DNA of 64,000 nucleotides from Sporosarcina ureae (GTDB taxonomy: Bacteria; Bacillota; Bacilli; Bacillales_A; Planococcaceae), in assembly GCF_002101375.1 (NCBI RefSeq), contig NZ_CP015207.1, positions 372,001 to 436,000 on the forward strand. The letters run 5' to 3'. A program made the translations under genes and the position numbers. The notes under the pieces were generated by a model. That model was given only the letters and a program-made list of their open reading frames with translations, was not told the origin of the DNA and searched no databases. Each line of letters begins with the position of its first letter. Position 1 is the stretch's first letter. Shown here piece after piece: positions 44,331 to 53,224 of this stretch.

Positions 44331-44516
44331 TTATGCTGACTGCTTCTTTTTCGGAAACAGATAAGACACTAGCAACAAAGCCACTCCTACTCCTAATGCT
44401 GTATACGTCCACAAATTAAGCGTCGTTTCTGAAATCATATATGCTACTTCCGTCATATACAGAATCAGACGAACAATCTGTGTTCCCAAGACAACGAAAA
44501 GTGCCAAGTATTGCAA
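44331..44516 (-). CDS. Small membrane protein, 61 residues
   Basis: Two helices (LALFVVLGTQIVRLILYMTE, TYTALGVGVALLLVSYLF) and a basic end PKKKQSA. The TTG at 44516 is a weak start without a good ribosome site. The frame is open further upstream into the GNAT gene, so translation may be coupled to it. Unidentified. Confidence 0.6.
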   Translation of the reverse strand: MQYLALFVVLGTQIVRLILYMTEVAYMISETTLNLWTYTALGVGVALLLVSYLFPKKKQSA

Positions 44517-44566
44517 TACATCACGGGTATTTTTCTTTTGTTTCCACTTGCACGGCCTCCCACTGC

Positions 44567-45037
44567 TCAGGATAGCGATTTCTCCATAGACACTACAGCA
44601 ATCGATGTACCATCTGTTCTATGTAATACAGATTCCTCACACACTTGATAACCGATTGATTGATAGAGTGAGATGTTTTTCGGCACATCTGCTCGTACTT
44701 TGCATGCTATTACTCTCTTCCTTTGTTGCGCCGCATATTCCTCTAAAAACCGTAGTATTTTTTTCGCGATGCCTTGACCTTGTCTTTCCGGCACGACAGA
44801 GAATCTAGAAAAATAGAGGCTTTCGCCTTCCATTCGAAAACGGACCATCGCGACAGGTTCCCCTTCTATATAACCAATCAACGCCTGTACACCACTTTGC
44901 ATTTCAGCGGTGATACTTTCGACGGTCTCTTTCAACGCACTCGTCGGAGGTGTCGCTTGCTCGTATTCTCGGAACGCCCGAATCATCACGTCACGGATGA
45001 CAGGAACGTCAGTAATGTTCGCCTCAAAAATGTTCAT
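44567..45037 (-). CDS. GNAT-family N-acetyltransferase
   Basis: 156 residues from the ATG at 45037 (GAGG 8 bp upstream; an in-frame start lies 12 bp further up). Acetyl-CoA motif A: SVVPERQGQGIAKKILRFLE (R/QxxGxG/A type), followed by NISLYQSIGYQV (motif B). Substrate unknown. Possibly co-transcribed with the lipoprotein gene upstream (45070-45492). Confidence 0.9.
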   Translation of the reverse strand: MNIFEANITDVPVIRDVMIRAFREYEQATPPTSALKETVESITAEMQSGVQALIGYIEGEPVAMVRFRMEGESLYFSRFSVVPERQGQGIAKKILRFLEEYAAQQRKRVIACKVRADVPKNISLYQSIGYQVCEESVLHRTDGTSIAVVSMEKSLS

Positions 45038-45069
45038 AACCGTCCTCATTTCATTTCGTTTTAAGTCAT

Positions 45070-45492
45070 TTATGAATAGATAGAAGTGAATGCCGCCATA
45101 TCTCCATTCTCAAACAGCTCGATCGTTTCATACTCTTTGTCTAATTGAACTTCATATAATTGCTGTTCTTGAAAAGTTTTCGATTCACCTTGGTCTTGAT
45201 TCTTATCATACAGAATACGCAACGTGTCTCCGTCGCTTTCTACATCAAAGTTTGTAAAGTCCACGGCGTAACCTTCTCGGCCTTCATGAGCGGTATTAAA
45301 ATAAATGACCAATTTATCATCCGACGTGTCGTAGAATAAGTACACGCCATTTTCAGCTTGCGCGTGTTCGTGGAATTTCTGATCTCCCTTACTCAAGTCC
45401 TTCATGGCGATTTCCTCGTAAGACAATGTCGGGTTCGTGTTACATCCAACTAGTAATGCCGCACTGAGTACGATGATCCAAAGTTTTTTCAT
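45070..45492 (-). CDS. Putative lipoprotein, 140 residues
   Basis: Signal with lipobox ALLVGC (Cys 17), AGGGGGAGAG before the ATG. The mature part is acidic (KFHEHAQAENGVYLFYDTSD ... ENGDMAAFTSIYS) without a recognised domain. It lies 32 bp before the GNAT gene. Confidence 0.75.
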   Translation of the reverse strand: MKKLWIIVLSAALLVGCNTNPTLSYEEIAMKDLSKGDQKFHEHAQAENGVYLFYDTSDDKLVIYFNTAHEGREGYAVDFTNFDVESDGDTLRILYDKNQDQGESKTFQEQQLYEVQLDKEYETIELFENGDMAAFTSIYS

Positions 45493-45586
45493 CAGCTCTC
45501 CCCCTAATCTTTAGCGTAATGAAGAGTGAATAGTACTTTAACTATCTTTAACACTACTATTTTCCATGTTTTCTGTAAAGTGGGTA

Positions 45587-45617
45587 CAAAAAAACACTGC
45601 AGGGAAAGCAGTGTTCT
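45587..45617 (-). terminator. Distal terminator of the proline dehydrogenase transcript
   Basis: On the minus strand AACACTGC-TTTCCCT-GCAGTGTT is followed by TTTTT. It is about 290 bp after the stop of the proline dehydrogenase gene, and the 21-bp repeat array lies in between. Confidence 0.75.
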
Positions 45618-45725
45618 AGATGCTGGAAAGTCAAAGGATCCTGGATAGATGATTCGGGATTTAAGCTAGAGATCAGCTTCTAACGCTTTGCTTTACGTTT
45701 CAAAATAGTAGAGACGCGACCGTGC

Positions 45726-45858
45726 ATAGAGCGGTCGCATGTCTTGATAGAGCGATAATCTATCGTCATAGAGCGCGTACGGACGTCGATAGAGCGGATA
45801 TCACGTATCATAGAGCGGTCTAGCATATTTTATGAGCGCTTGAACGAATCTATGAGCG
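45726..45858 (-). repeat. Degenerate 21-bp tandem array, core CGCTCTAT, seven units
   Basis: Plus-strand cores ATAGAGCG start at 45726, 45747, 45768, 45789 and 45810, exactly 21 bp apart, and two weaker TATGAGCG cores follow at 45831 and 45851. The 13-bp spacers are not conserved. Read on the minus strand it gives a 48-codon frame with a heptapeptide rhythm (DRSMIRDIRSIDVRTRSMT...), but without a ribosome site. It lies in the 3' untranslated region of proline dehydrogenase. Confidence 0.75.
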
Positions 45859-45900
45859 CGTCCACTTGAAACTTCGATCCACATTGCGCTATCCTACCGT

Positions 45901-46911
45901 TTAACGATACTTCACCCAGCCACCATCTTGTTTCTTGTCACTCCCACGCTTGCTCAATCGTCCGAGCACAAACGCGCCGGCGACTAAACCAATCGCTGTG
46001 TTCGTTTTCTTGTTGAACACTTGCTTCACCATCAAGTTCATATTCTGCGGACGCTCCGCCAATCTGCGCATGAAGTACCCGTACCAGTCTTTTCCAAATG
46101 GCACGTATGTACAAAAATTATAGCCCTCTTTTGCCAACTGCAGCTGCAAATCATGGCGGAAGCCGTACAGCATTTGGAACTCGAATTGATCATGTGAAAT
46201 ATCATGTTCTTTCACGAACCGCTTCACATGATGGATAATGTTATGATCATGCGTCGCAATCGACGTGAACGTTCCGTGCAATAAATGCTCTTCAATAATT
46301 TTAATATAATTTTCGTCGATTTCTTTTTTATCGGTATACGCAACGTCTGGTGACTCTTTATAGGCACCTTTTACTAAACGGATGCGTGTATCATGGTATT
46401 TCTTCGTATCATCTAACGCACGATGAAAATAGGCTTGGATAACAGTTCCAACGTTTTCATAGCCTTTTGCTTTTAATTCGTCTAGTAAACGAAACGTCGG
46501 TTCAAGTCGCGAGTGATTTTCCATATCAAAATTAACAAATATACCTACTTTAGTTGCATGTTTGACGATTTCTTCTACTTGTTGTTCACAAAATGCATAG
46601 TCAATATCGAGGCCGAGTTGTGACGGTTTGATCGAGATGTGCGCATCCACTTGATGTTGTTGGATCGCGTCCACTACGACTAATATTTGTTCTTTCGCTT
46701 CGATGGCCTCGCTCTTTTCGTAAACAAATTCTCCCAGATTATCAATCGTACATGAAATACCTGCTTGATTGAGCTCTTTGACACTATCAATCATTTCTTC
46801 GATGTTAGTTCCTGCCACTACTTGTTGGGCTCCTAATTGGAAGCCGTATTTTTGGGCAGCTTGATTCAGTAGTTGATTTTCAGATAAACCGATAAAGAAA
46901 TTTCTTAGCAT
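45901..46911 (-). CDS. Proline dehydrogenase
   Basis: 336 residues from ATG 46911 (AGAGGTGG upstream; an in-frame GTG lies 9 bp before). Stand-alone PRODH barrel of the Gram-positive type: VDAHISIKPSQLGLDIDY, FVNFDMENHSRLEPTF, VIQAYFHRALDD, RLVKGAYKESPDVAY and the C-terminal YVPFGKDWYGYFMRRLAERP. FAD-dependent oxidation of proline to pyrroline-5-carboxylate. The partner P5C dehydrogenase is not in the window. Confidence 0.95.
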   Translation of the reverse strand: MLRNFFIGLSENQLLNQAAQKYGFQLGAQQVVAGTNIEEMIDSVKELNQAGISCTIDNLGEFVYEKSEAIEAKEQILVVVDAIQQHQVDAHISIKPSQLGLDIDYAFCEQQVEEIVKHATKVGIFVNFDMENHSRLEPTFRLLDELKAKGYENVGTVIQAYFHRALDDTKKYHDTRIRLVKGAYKESPDVAYTDKKEIDENYIKIIEEHLLHGTFTSIATHDHNIIHHVKRFVKEHDISHDQFEFQMLYGFRHDLQLQLAKEGYNFCTYVPFGKDWYGYFMRRLAERPQNMNLMVKQVFNKKTNTAIGLVAGAFVLGRLSKRGSDKKQDGGWVKYR

Positions 46912-46999
46912 AGTTTCCACCTCTTTTGTATATTTCGTATATCGAAATTATAACACTATTTCGTCATGTAAGCCCATACATTTGTTTATACAGAGACTC

Positions 47000-47620
47000 T
47001 CAAGTTCCTATAAACGGCAACATTCGGTCTGCCGGACTATTTGGTTTGATAATATCTTGTAGATCAAGTAATGGGATCGGAAAATAAGGGAAGCCCGCTA
47101 CATAAGGTGAAATTTCGTATAGTTGGAAGTAGACAACAAGACTCGTGTCTGCAATATAGAAATCTTGGTCAGGCTTGATTTTAGTGAATGGCTCAAGCAC
47201 CGGTGTTTTCCATTGCTGAATATGGCGTCTGATATATTCAGATATCCGCTGCACATAAGGACTGCCTGGCTTGAACATGTCTTGCAAATTGTATTGCCTT
47301 CCCGTTTTCGTATCAAATGTCAGAGATTTGACGTAGGTCATTCCATGAGCTCCACCAGTGAACGAGTAGACGATCAAGTTAATACTGAAGAGATCACGCT
47401 GATTATTTTTAATTTCGTAATTTGCCACCATCTCGACAAGACTTGGATCATAATAATTATTGTCCTCTAGCAGTTTATTCATTTCCTTGAACAGCACTTG
47501 ATTTAGCTTCTGTTGAACTTTTGAATCATCCAGTTTCGTGATGACAGGATAATACACATCCACTTTCGGCTTGGTATTCGATATGTGATACGTTTCTATA
47601 ACCGCAGGGTTTTTCATCAT
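47000..47620 (-). CDS. DUF4163/DUF3298 (RsiV-like) protein
   Basis: 206 residues from the ATG pair at 47620 (GGAAGGATG upstream). The longer frame upstream has no better start. IVYSFTGGAHGMTYVKSLTF and the closing IADTSLVVYFQLYEISPYVA are the hallmarks of the DUF3298 domain found in the extracellular part of the anti-sigma factor RsiV. No signal peptide or membrane helix is visible in this version, so it may be cytosolic or lack its anchor. Confidence 0.85.
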   Translation of the reverse strand: MMKNPAVIETYHISNTKPKVDVYYPVITKLDDSKVQQKLNQVLFKEMNKLLEDNNYYDPSLVEMVANYEIKNNQRDLFSINLIVYSFTGGAHGMTYVKSLTFDTKTGRQYNLQDMFKPGSPYVQRISEYIRRHIQQWKTPVLEPFTKIKPDQDFYIADTSLVVYFQLYEISPYVAGFPYFPIPLLDLQDIIKPNSPADRMLPFIGT

Positions 47621-47736
47621 TTCATCCTTCCCGAGACATTTGTTTACTATATGCAAGGGATGTAAAGAAAGTTTCTCGCTTTTTTTTTGGTCGTATGATA
47701 GGATAAACACTGACTGATATAAGGATGTGAAGTAAA

Positions 47737-48114
47737 ATGATCAATATTACATTACCTAAACCGGACGTCACCATCGTTCGCAGAAAACAAGAAATGGGAC
47801 CGGACGAAACACCGATCAAGCCCATCTATGGTTTCATCGATTTTCATGATATTCCACGTGATAAAGGCGGCCTTTTGTTATTCTTCAATCAAAGCGACGA
47901 GCTATTATTCGTAGGAAAAGCACGAAAATTGCGTCCACGTCTGAAAAAGCATTTTGAAGACCAAGTGTCTCCATTGCGTAATCACCGTGAAGAAGTAGCA
48001 AAAATTTCTGCTGTTGTCATCGATGATCCAATGGAACGCGAAATCTACGAAACGTACGTGATCAACACTCAGCAAGCAAAGTACAACGTAGAAAAAGCAT
48101 TTTTCAGAGATTAA
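47737..48114 (+). CDS. GIY-YIG nuclease-family protein
   Basis: 125 residues. The GIY-YIG-like core is GGLLLFFNQSDELLFVGKAR followed by LRPRLKKHFED with the conserved Arg and, later, MEREIYETYVINTQQAKYNV with the catalytic-type Glu. The first motif is degenerate (LLLFF instead of GIY). Similar short proteins are annotated as excision-repair-type endonucleases. ATG with AAGGATGTG upstream. Confidence 0.85.
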   Translation: MINITLPKPDVTIVRRKQEMGPDETPIKPIYGFIDFHDIPRDKGGLLLFFNQSDELLFVGKARKLRPRLKKHFEDQVSPLRNHREEVAKISAVVIDDPMEREIYETYVINTQQAKYNVEKAFFRD

Positions 48115-48147
48115 GCTGTCTGCCTTCGCAGACGGCTTTTATTTTTG
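48112..48147 (+). terminator. Terminator of the GIY-YIG gene
   Basis: GTCTGCCTTCGCAGAC followed by GGCTTTTATTTTT. Confidence 0.8.
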
Positions 48148-48148
48148 C

Positions 48149-48499
48149 CTATACACCATCCGCTTCTTTCGACAACTGGACATCTACCACGTCCCCTACA
48201 TGAATTCTTTCCGTTCCGAACGGATCGCATAACATGATCGTCATCGTCCGTAAGTCAAGCGCTTCAATTTCTCCTTGGTGAAAGCGAACTGCTCCATCAT
48301 GCCACGTCTTAATCGACGTCATGACACGTCTGCGCCACGCCACTTCAAGGGTCTCCTGCATCGTTTGTAGCTCCCAGTCGGTTAACTCAGGCCGTTCTAT
48401 ATATTCATCTTCCTGTTGCCAATCACGTAGTCTCTCGAGGTGTTCAGGCAACATGAGTGACGTCCACTTCAATTTCCCTCTATCTCGGTTCCTTTCCAT
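48149..48499 (-). CDS. YolD-like protein
   Basis: 116 residues from ATG 48499 (AAGGAATGGGG upstream). DRGKLKWTSLMLPEHLERLR is the typical YolD opening, and the WYL/Sm-like end is FHQGEIEALDLRTMTIMLCD followed by PFGTERIHVGDVVDV. YolD proteins accompany Y-family polymerases (UvrX/DinB) and are SOS-induced in Bacillus. Here no polymerase gene is adjacent, but the promoter carries LexA-like dyads. Confidence 0.88.
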   Translation of the reverse strand: MERNRDRGKLKWTSLMLPEHLERLRDWQQEDEYIERPELTDWELQTMQETLEVAWRRRVMTSIKTWHDGAVRFHQGEIEALDLRTMTIMLCDPFGTERIHVGDVVDVQLSKEADGV

Positions 48500-48521
48500 T
48501 AGGTATTCCCCATTCCTTGAG

Positions 48522-48557
48522 CGTATGTACGTTCGTATTATACAGAACGTACATTCT
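48522..48557 (-). promoter_or_regulatory. SOS-type promoter with two LexA/DinR-like boxes
   Basis: AGAACGTACATTCT at 48544-48557 (one mismatch to GAACnnnnGTTC) and CGTATGTACGTTCG at 48522-48535 flank a perfect -10 TATAAT (minus strand, 48542-48537). Their overlap with the promoter fits repression by LexA. Confidence 0.65.
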
Positions 48558-48568
48558 AAAATCAATGG

Positions 48569-48600
48569 TTAAAAAGACCATCGCTTGATAAGCGATGGCC
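48569..48600 (-). terminator. Terminator of the chemoreceptor gene
   Basis: GGCCATCGCTTATCAAGCGATGGTC followed by TTTTT on the minus strand. Confidence 0.85.
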
Positions 48601-48606
48601 GAGTGT

Positions 48607-50319
48607 TTATTTAGGTAATTTGAATGAACCGACAAACACTTCCAGTTCACGCGCCATTTGATTGGTCTGCGTAGAACGTTCTGAAATTTCTTCTATGCTC
48701 GCTGTCGTTTGCTCGGCAGCTGCTGCAATATTATTCGTCATGTCTTCGATATTTTGTATAGCGTGCGTCAAGTGCTCAATCAACTGCACTGCTTCTGTTG
48801 ACTTCGCAGCTTCCGACGTCATCAAGTTCGAGATATTCTTGATTTCCTTAACCGTTTCTCCGACTGCTACGGAAATATTACTCAATGATTGAGACGTAAG
48901 CTTCACTGTTTCTGTACCCTTCGTGATGTGCTTCGTATTTTCCGATGTGGAAGTAATGACTTGCTGGATCCGATCAGAAATATCCTTCACCAGCTTCTCT
49001 ACTTCAAGTACTTCTTGATTGGATTGCTCAGCCAAGTTCCGTACTTCTTCTGCAACTACCGCAAAACCTTTACCATGTTCACCTGCACGAGCCGCTTCAA
49101 TGGATGCGTTCAGCGCGAGTAAATTAGTTTGAGCTGCGATTCCTGCAATGGAACCTGTGATGTTTTGGATCTTCGTCGTAGATTCGACTAAGTTTTGGAT
49201 CGTATCTCCCACTTCTTGTGAACCATTTCGAATTAATTCCATATCGTGGCTAATTTCTTCTGCACGTTTTGCGCCTTCTAGTGCAATCTTCATCGTTTCA
49301 TTGGAGTTAACGAGCATCGAATCGGCGCTTTGTTTCGTATTGCTTAAACCACTTGCTAATCCTGTAAGAATACCTGTTGCGTGCTTTGCATTTGACGTAC
49401 CATCTGTAACCGCTGTGACGACTTCTTCGATATTATGCGCAACCATCGTAATCGCTTCACGCATTTCAGAAAGTGATGCAGACGTTTCTCCCGCGTTTTC
49501 GGATAAATGTTGCGATGTCGTATTCATCGTTGCAATCATATCTTGTAGGTTCACCGTCATACGATTCAATGTACGAGCCAAGTCTCCCACTTCGTCTTGT
49601 GACTTCACTTCTGTCGGTTGAACCGCCAAGTCGCCATCCGCAATTTTCTTCGCCTGCTCAATTAAACTTGTAATTGGCTTCGTTTTCCGGCGAATCAAGA
49701 ATCCTGTTCCGATTGAGGCAAGTATCATAGGAATAATACTGATCAAGATTCCATCGCGTACGACATCCCATGTACGGTGTTTGACGATGTTCGCATCGAA
49801 ATCGATAACGCTGACTGCGATGATTTCTTTACTTACATCCTGATCTTTATGTATTGGCGCATAACCTGAAAGCCGCTCCATATCACCATACTCGTAAGGT
49901 TGGGAGTATGTCGGATGTAGATGTTCGAGTAGATCTGCAATCGCTTCTTCATCTAAATGGAACTGATCTCCTGGCTTAAATCCTTTTGCTTTCAGATTAT
50001 CGTCGAGAGCAATGAGTTTTCCATCCAAATCCAAAATATATTGTGTTTCAAATATATTCTTATGTTCGGTTGTCCAGTTCAACGTCTTCCCAAGTTCATC
50101 TTGTGTATCGACATCGCCAGCCAATGCCTTCTCCAAATCACCAGGTCGAATCAATCCAGTAGTAATATTGGCACAGCCGTACGCTTCAATTCCAGCAGCG
50201 TCATACAATTTATCATAAGCCGTCTTATACGTAGCCAGTGATGTAATGACTAGCATCACCACCAAAATCCCAGCTATAATAGTACCTAGCTGAAACGTTA
50301 ACGAATCTTTAACTTTCAT
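48607..50319 (-). CDS. Methyl-accepting chemotaxis protein
   Basis: 570 residues. TM1 ([20 protein letters not shown]), an extracellular sensor of about 160 residues, TM2 ([19 protein letters not shown]), HAMP ([20 protein letters not shown]), then the signalling domain with the conserved hairpin [20 protein letters not shown]. The ligand cannot be told. No CheW-tail pentapeptide is seen. The start is ATG 50319 or the TTG before it. Confidence 0.96.
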   Translation of the reverse strand: MKVKDSLTFQLGTIIAGILVVMLVITSLATYKTAYDKLYDAAGIEAYGCANITTGLIRPGDLEKALAGDVDTQDELGKTLNWTTEHKNIFETQYILDLDGKLIALDDNLKAKGFKPGDQFHLDEEAIADLLEHLHPTYSQPYEYGDMERLSGYAPIHKDQDVSKEIIAVSVIDFDANIVKHRTWDVVRDGILISIIPMILASIGTGFLIRRKTKPITSLIEQAKKIADGDLAVQPTEVKSQDEVGDLARTLNRMTVNLQDMIATMNTTSQHLSENAGETSASLSEMREAITMVAHNIEEVVTAVTDGTSNAKHATGILTGLASGLSNTKQSADSMLVNSNETMKIALEGAKRAEEISHDMELIRNGSQEVGDTIQNLVESTTKIQNITGSIAGIAAQTNLLALNASIEAARAGEHGKGFAVVAEEVRNLAEQSNQEVLEVEKLVKDISDRIQQVITSTSENTKHITKGTETVKLTSQSLSNISVAVGETVKEIKNISNLMTSEAAKSTEAVQLIEHLTHAIQNIEDMTNNIAAAAEQTTASIEEISERSTQTNQMARELEVFVGSFKLPK

Positions 50320-50486
50320 CAAACCTTATGCCCACCCTTCCTATTTAGTTCATCTAGTTCATTCGTTGTCTTCATCATACTCTATCAATCTACAATTAAA
50401 AAGAAGAAAATGAAAAACTCTTGGATTTTAACATGTTGCGTGGGATGTATGTATGATTATCGTGTCACAACTGTTTTATTTCCTAT

Positions 50487-50498
50487 ATACTATAGTAT
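50487..50498 (+). promoter_or_regulatory. Palindrome near the MarR promoter
   Basis: ATACTATAGTAT is a perfect 12-bp palindrome 54 bp before the MarR gene start and overlaps the likely -10 (TATACT). It is a plausible autoregulatory operator. Confidence 0.4.
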
Positions 50499-50551
50499 GA
50501 TGAATAATATATAAACATAAAGTTTCTTAAAGGAAAAGGAGGTGTTGTTTT

Positions 50552-50977
50552 TTGAATGAAGAACAGACCATTTTCAATTTGGTACATTTGATGGATCAAG
50601 TAACGAATAAAATGCTGATCCGTTTTCAGCAAGAATCCAAGCTATCCCTAGGAATCTCCCATATTCTTGTGTTGCTGGAGTTACATAACAAAGGGGAGCA
50701 ACGTCCTTCTGACTTGGCTGAGACTCTAGGCTTCACGCCCGCTTCATTGACGCATTTGTCGTCGAAGCTCATTAAAAATGAGTGCATTACGTTGCGTAAT
50801 GATGAAGATGACCGTCGAACAAAGTATTGGAAAATAACTCCTAAAGGCTTAGAAATTTTGGTCGAAGCACAGAAATGCGGAATGAAGGTGCGTTCAGAGT
50901 TCTTCAGTCACTTATCGGATGCTGAACGAAATAGTTTAGTCCAAATTTACACTAAGTTAAATAACACATTTGTTTGA
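50552..50977 (+). CDS. MarR-family transcriptional regulator
   Basis: 141 residues, TTG start with AAAAGGAGG upstream. Winged helix: GEQRPSDLAETLGFTPASLT (recognition helix) and RNDEDDRRTKYWKITPKGLE (wing with the DxR motif). Typically represses its own gene or a transporter in response to phenolic ligands. No other plus-strand gene follows in its transcript. Confidence 0.93.
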   Translation: MNEEQTIFNLVHLMDQVTNKMLIRFQQESKLSLGISHILVLLELHNKGEQRPSDLAETLGFTPASLTHLSSKLIKNECITLRNDEDDRRTKYWKITPKGLEILVEAQKCGMKVRSEFFSHLSDAERNSLVQIYTKLNNTFV

Positions 50978-50981
50978 GGGA

Positions 50982-51013
50982 AAGCTGTTCCATTCTGGAG
51001 CAGCTTTTTATTT
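50982..51013 (+). terminator. Terminator of the MarR gene
   Basis: AGCTGTTCC-ATTCT-GGAGCAGCT followed by TTTTATTTT. Confidence 0.85.
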
Positions 51014-51058
51014 TGCGGAGAGTGTGGTTAGATCATTGATGAAGGCTGTCGTGAATGC

Positions 51059-51128
51059 GCTCAATAGCGTGCGGTATCCGCTCTATCGCACGCGCTATCC
51101 GCTCTATCTACAACCGCATGCGCTCATA
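51059..51128 (+). repeat. Degenerate 21-bp array, core CGCTCTAT, four units
   Basis: Cores at 51059 (CGCTCAAT), 51079 and 51100 (CGCTCTAT) and 51121 (CGCTCATA) are 20-21 bp apart. Same family as 45726-45858, and again the CGCTCTAT strand is that of the upstream gene (MarR). Confidence 0.65.
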
Positions 51129-51137
51129 CTTCCACCT

Positions 51138-51172
51138 ACAAAAAAAGACTACCCCTTAACCAGGGTAGCCTT
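51138..51172 (-). terminator. Terminator of the SDR gene
   Basis: GGCTACCCTGGTTAAGGGGTAGTC followed by TTTTTTT on the minus strand. Confidence 0.85.
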
Positions 51173-51181
51173 GACAATTGA

Positions 51182-51934
51182 TTAACGTAATTTAATGGAC
51201 CCGCCGTCTACCATCATCGTTTGACCTGTGATGTAAGAAGCGTCGTCGCTCGCTAGGAATACTGCTGTGCGACCGATGTCTTTTTCTGGATCGCCGAGGC
51301 GTCCAAGTGGGTTTTTCGCAAGAACCGCTTTGTAAGATTCCGGATTCTCTTGTCCCCATTGCTCAATTCCTTGGGTTTTCGCAATGGGTGAAATCAGATT
51401 ACATGTGATGCCGTATGGTCCCCATTCATTCGCCGCCACTCTTGTGATCCCACGAATGGCTTCTTTCGCCGCGGCGTATGAACCTTGATTCACATCGCCA
51501 TTTAATCCTGCGCCGGAAGCGAAGTTGATGACGGTTCCTTTTGACTCTTTCAAGTGTGGAAGAGCAGCTTGCATCAAGTAGAATGTTGGATAAAATCCTG
51601 TATTGAATGAGAGATCTAAGTCTACTTGCGTCATCTCTTCAATGGATTTCATACGTGAAGCATGTGCATTGTTGACTAAAACATCCAATTTGCCGAGTCT
51701 CGTTATAACTTGCTCAACAAGTGAAGGCAATTCTTTTTGTACAGATAAGTCCGCTTGAAGAAAGATCGATTGTGGAGAGATTTTCTGTAATTTTTCAATA
51801 GCCGCTTCGCCTGCTTCTTTGTTCAAGTCGACGATCGCGACAGTCGCTCCTTCTTTCACAAATGCTGTAGCGATTCCTAATCCGATTCCGCCTGCCCCGC
51901 CTGTGATGATTGCGATTTTTTTGTCTAATTTCAT
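51182..51934 (-). CDS. Short-chain dehydrogenase/reductase
   Basis: 250 residues from ATG 51934 (AAGGAG 9 bp upstream). NAD(P)-binding TGGAGGIGLGIA, the NNAH variant of NNAG, catalytic Ser in INFASGAGL and YAAAK. Asp after beta-2 (VAIVDLNKEA) suggests NAD preference. C-terminal TGQTMMVDGG. Classical SDR, substrate unknown. Divergent-type neighbour genes give no hint. Confidence 0.93.
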   Translation of the reverse strand: MKLDKKIAIITGGAGGIGLGIATAFVKEGATVAIVDLNKEAGEAAIEKLQKISPQSIFLQADLSVQKELPSLVEQVITRLGKLDVLVNNAHASRMKSIEEMTQVDLDLSFNTGFYPTFYLMQAALPHLKESKGTVINFASGAGLNGDVNQGSYAAAKEAIRGITRVAANEWGPYGITCNLISPIAKTQGIEQWGQENPESYKAVLAKNPLGRLGDPEKDIGRTAVFLASDDASYITGQTMMVDGGSIKLR

Positions 51935-52008
51935 AGGTACCATCTCCTTATCATCTTTAGTTTAACATTAAACCAATTTCTATGTAAACTAATTGCCCCC
52001 CTAACACA

Positions 52009-53007
52009 CTATATGGAAATTTTATCTTGTGGCACTGCCGATGGTTTGCCGAATAAATAGCCTTGAAATAATTGATAACCTTTCGCTTTCAACCATTCAA
52101 AATCTTCTACCGTTTCGATTCCCTCTGCTAACGGAATTGAATCTACAGCTAGTGCTTTTTCAAGAAACTCCGTTGCTATAAACTGCTTATCGGAATCAGT
52201 CGCGACACCTTGTACATACTTGATATCGAGCTTCATGTAGTTTGGACGAAGGAAAGAGAGCACTTCAACCGTGTTATAACCTTCCCCAACATCGTCGAGC
52301 GCATACTCGAATCCTCTTGAATGATAATACTCCAAAATCATTTTTAAATGATCCATGTCTTCCACTTTTTCCGACTCCACTACTTCAAATATTAAACGAT
52401 GGGGGTCAATTGCCAAGTCGTTCGCTAAATTAATCGTCGATCGCAAGCAAAACTCCGGTGAATAGATAGATGTTGGAATGAAATTAATAAATGCTTTTTG
52501 CGTAATATGTTTTGCATAGCGAACGGCTGTCAGACGACATACTCTGTCTAGGGCATATAATCTACCGCGCTCTTTTGCTGCGGAGAAAATTTCATTCGGA
52601 TAAATCACTCTACCGTCTTTATGATAGAAACGCGCGAGTAATTCATAAGCATAAATATCGAGGTCAGGTGTAACAATAGGCTGATAATGACTCGTCAATT
52701 GTTGGTTTTGAATGACTTGATCAATCCACTGCATTTCGACTACTTGCATGACTTCAGAGAACGGCCGCCAGTTAGTTTGGTTAAGACGAAACCGAATGGA
52801 ATCCATTTCTACTGCATGATCGACACAAAAGTCGTATAATTCTTTTATCCCTTGTTCTTTCACATGAAATGTTTGATCTTCCTGGTTCACCAGCATAAGG
52901 ACTCGCTTCAAATGGTCTTCTATGGATTCAAACAATGCTGTTTGCTTACAATTTTCAAATGAGACTTCATAATCAATATTCTGGATAACGCAACCTTTAC
53001 AAGGCAT
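52009..53007 (-). CDS. EAL-domain cyclic-di-GMP phosphodiesterase-like protein
   Basis: 332 residues. A short N-terminal part with three Cys (MPCKGCVIQNIDYEVSFENC), then an EAL domain from about 95. The signature is ELLAR instead of EALLR. N of FINFIP, E of FEVVESE, DD of ALDDVGEG, K of MKLDIKYV and E of LAEGIE are all present, so c-di-GMP hydrolysis is plausible. The Cys triad could bind metal or sense redox state. No membrane segment and no GGDEF. Confidence 0.9.
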   Translation of the reverse strand: MPCKGCVIQNIDYEVSFENCKQTALFESIEDHLKRVLMLVNQEDQTFHVKEQGIKELYDFCVDHAVEMDSIRFRLNQTNWRPFSEVMQVVEMQWIDQVIQNQQLTSHYQPIVTPDLDIYAYELLARFYHKDGRVIYPNEIFSAAKERGRLYALDRVCRLTAVRYAKHITQKAFINFIPTSIYSPEFCLRSTINLANDLAIDPHRLIFEVVESEKVEDMDHLKMILEYYHSRGFEYALDDVGEGYNTVEVLSFLRPNYMKLDIKYVQGVATDSDKQFIATEFLEKALAVDSIPLAEGIETVEDFEWLKAKGYQLFQGYLFGKPSAVPQDKISI

Positions 53008-53224
53008 TCATTTCACCCCTTCAGTATTTGATTTGAAAATCATATCATAGTTAAGGTATTTTTCTCACGTATTGATATGGAAACATCGTTTTACTAGTTA
53101 ATTAGCATACCAGTGTTTAGATTACTTTCATTTGTGGAATGACAAGGATATAGAACGTTTACCCGTTTCGACGGAAGCTAGACGTTTAGATTAGAAATGC
53201 ACTTATTATGTGGAGGTGACTAGA

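Noticed and set aside
45690..45835. 48-residue heptapeptide protein from the repeat array
   Set aside because: A frame exists on the minus strand, but there is no ribosome site and the period explains the open frame.
45726..45858. CRISPR array
   Set aside because: The period is only 21 bp with an 8-bp core and no conserved full-length repeat. No cas gene is in the window.
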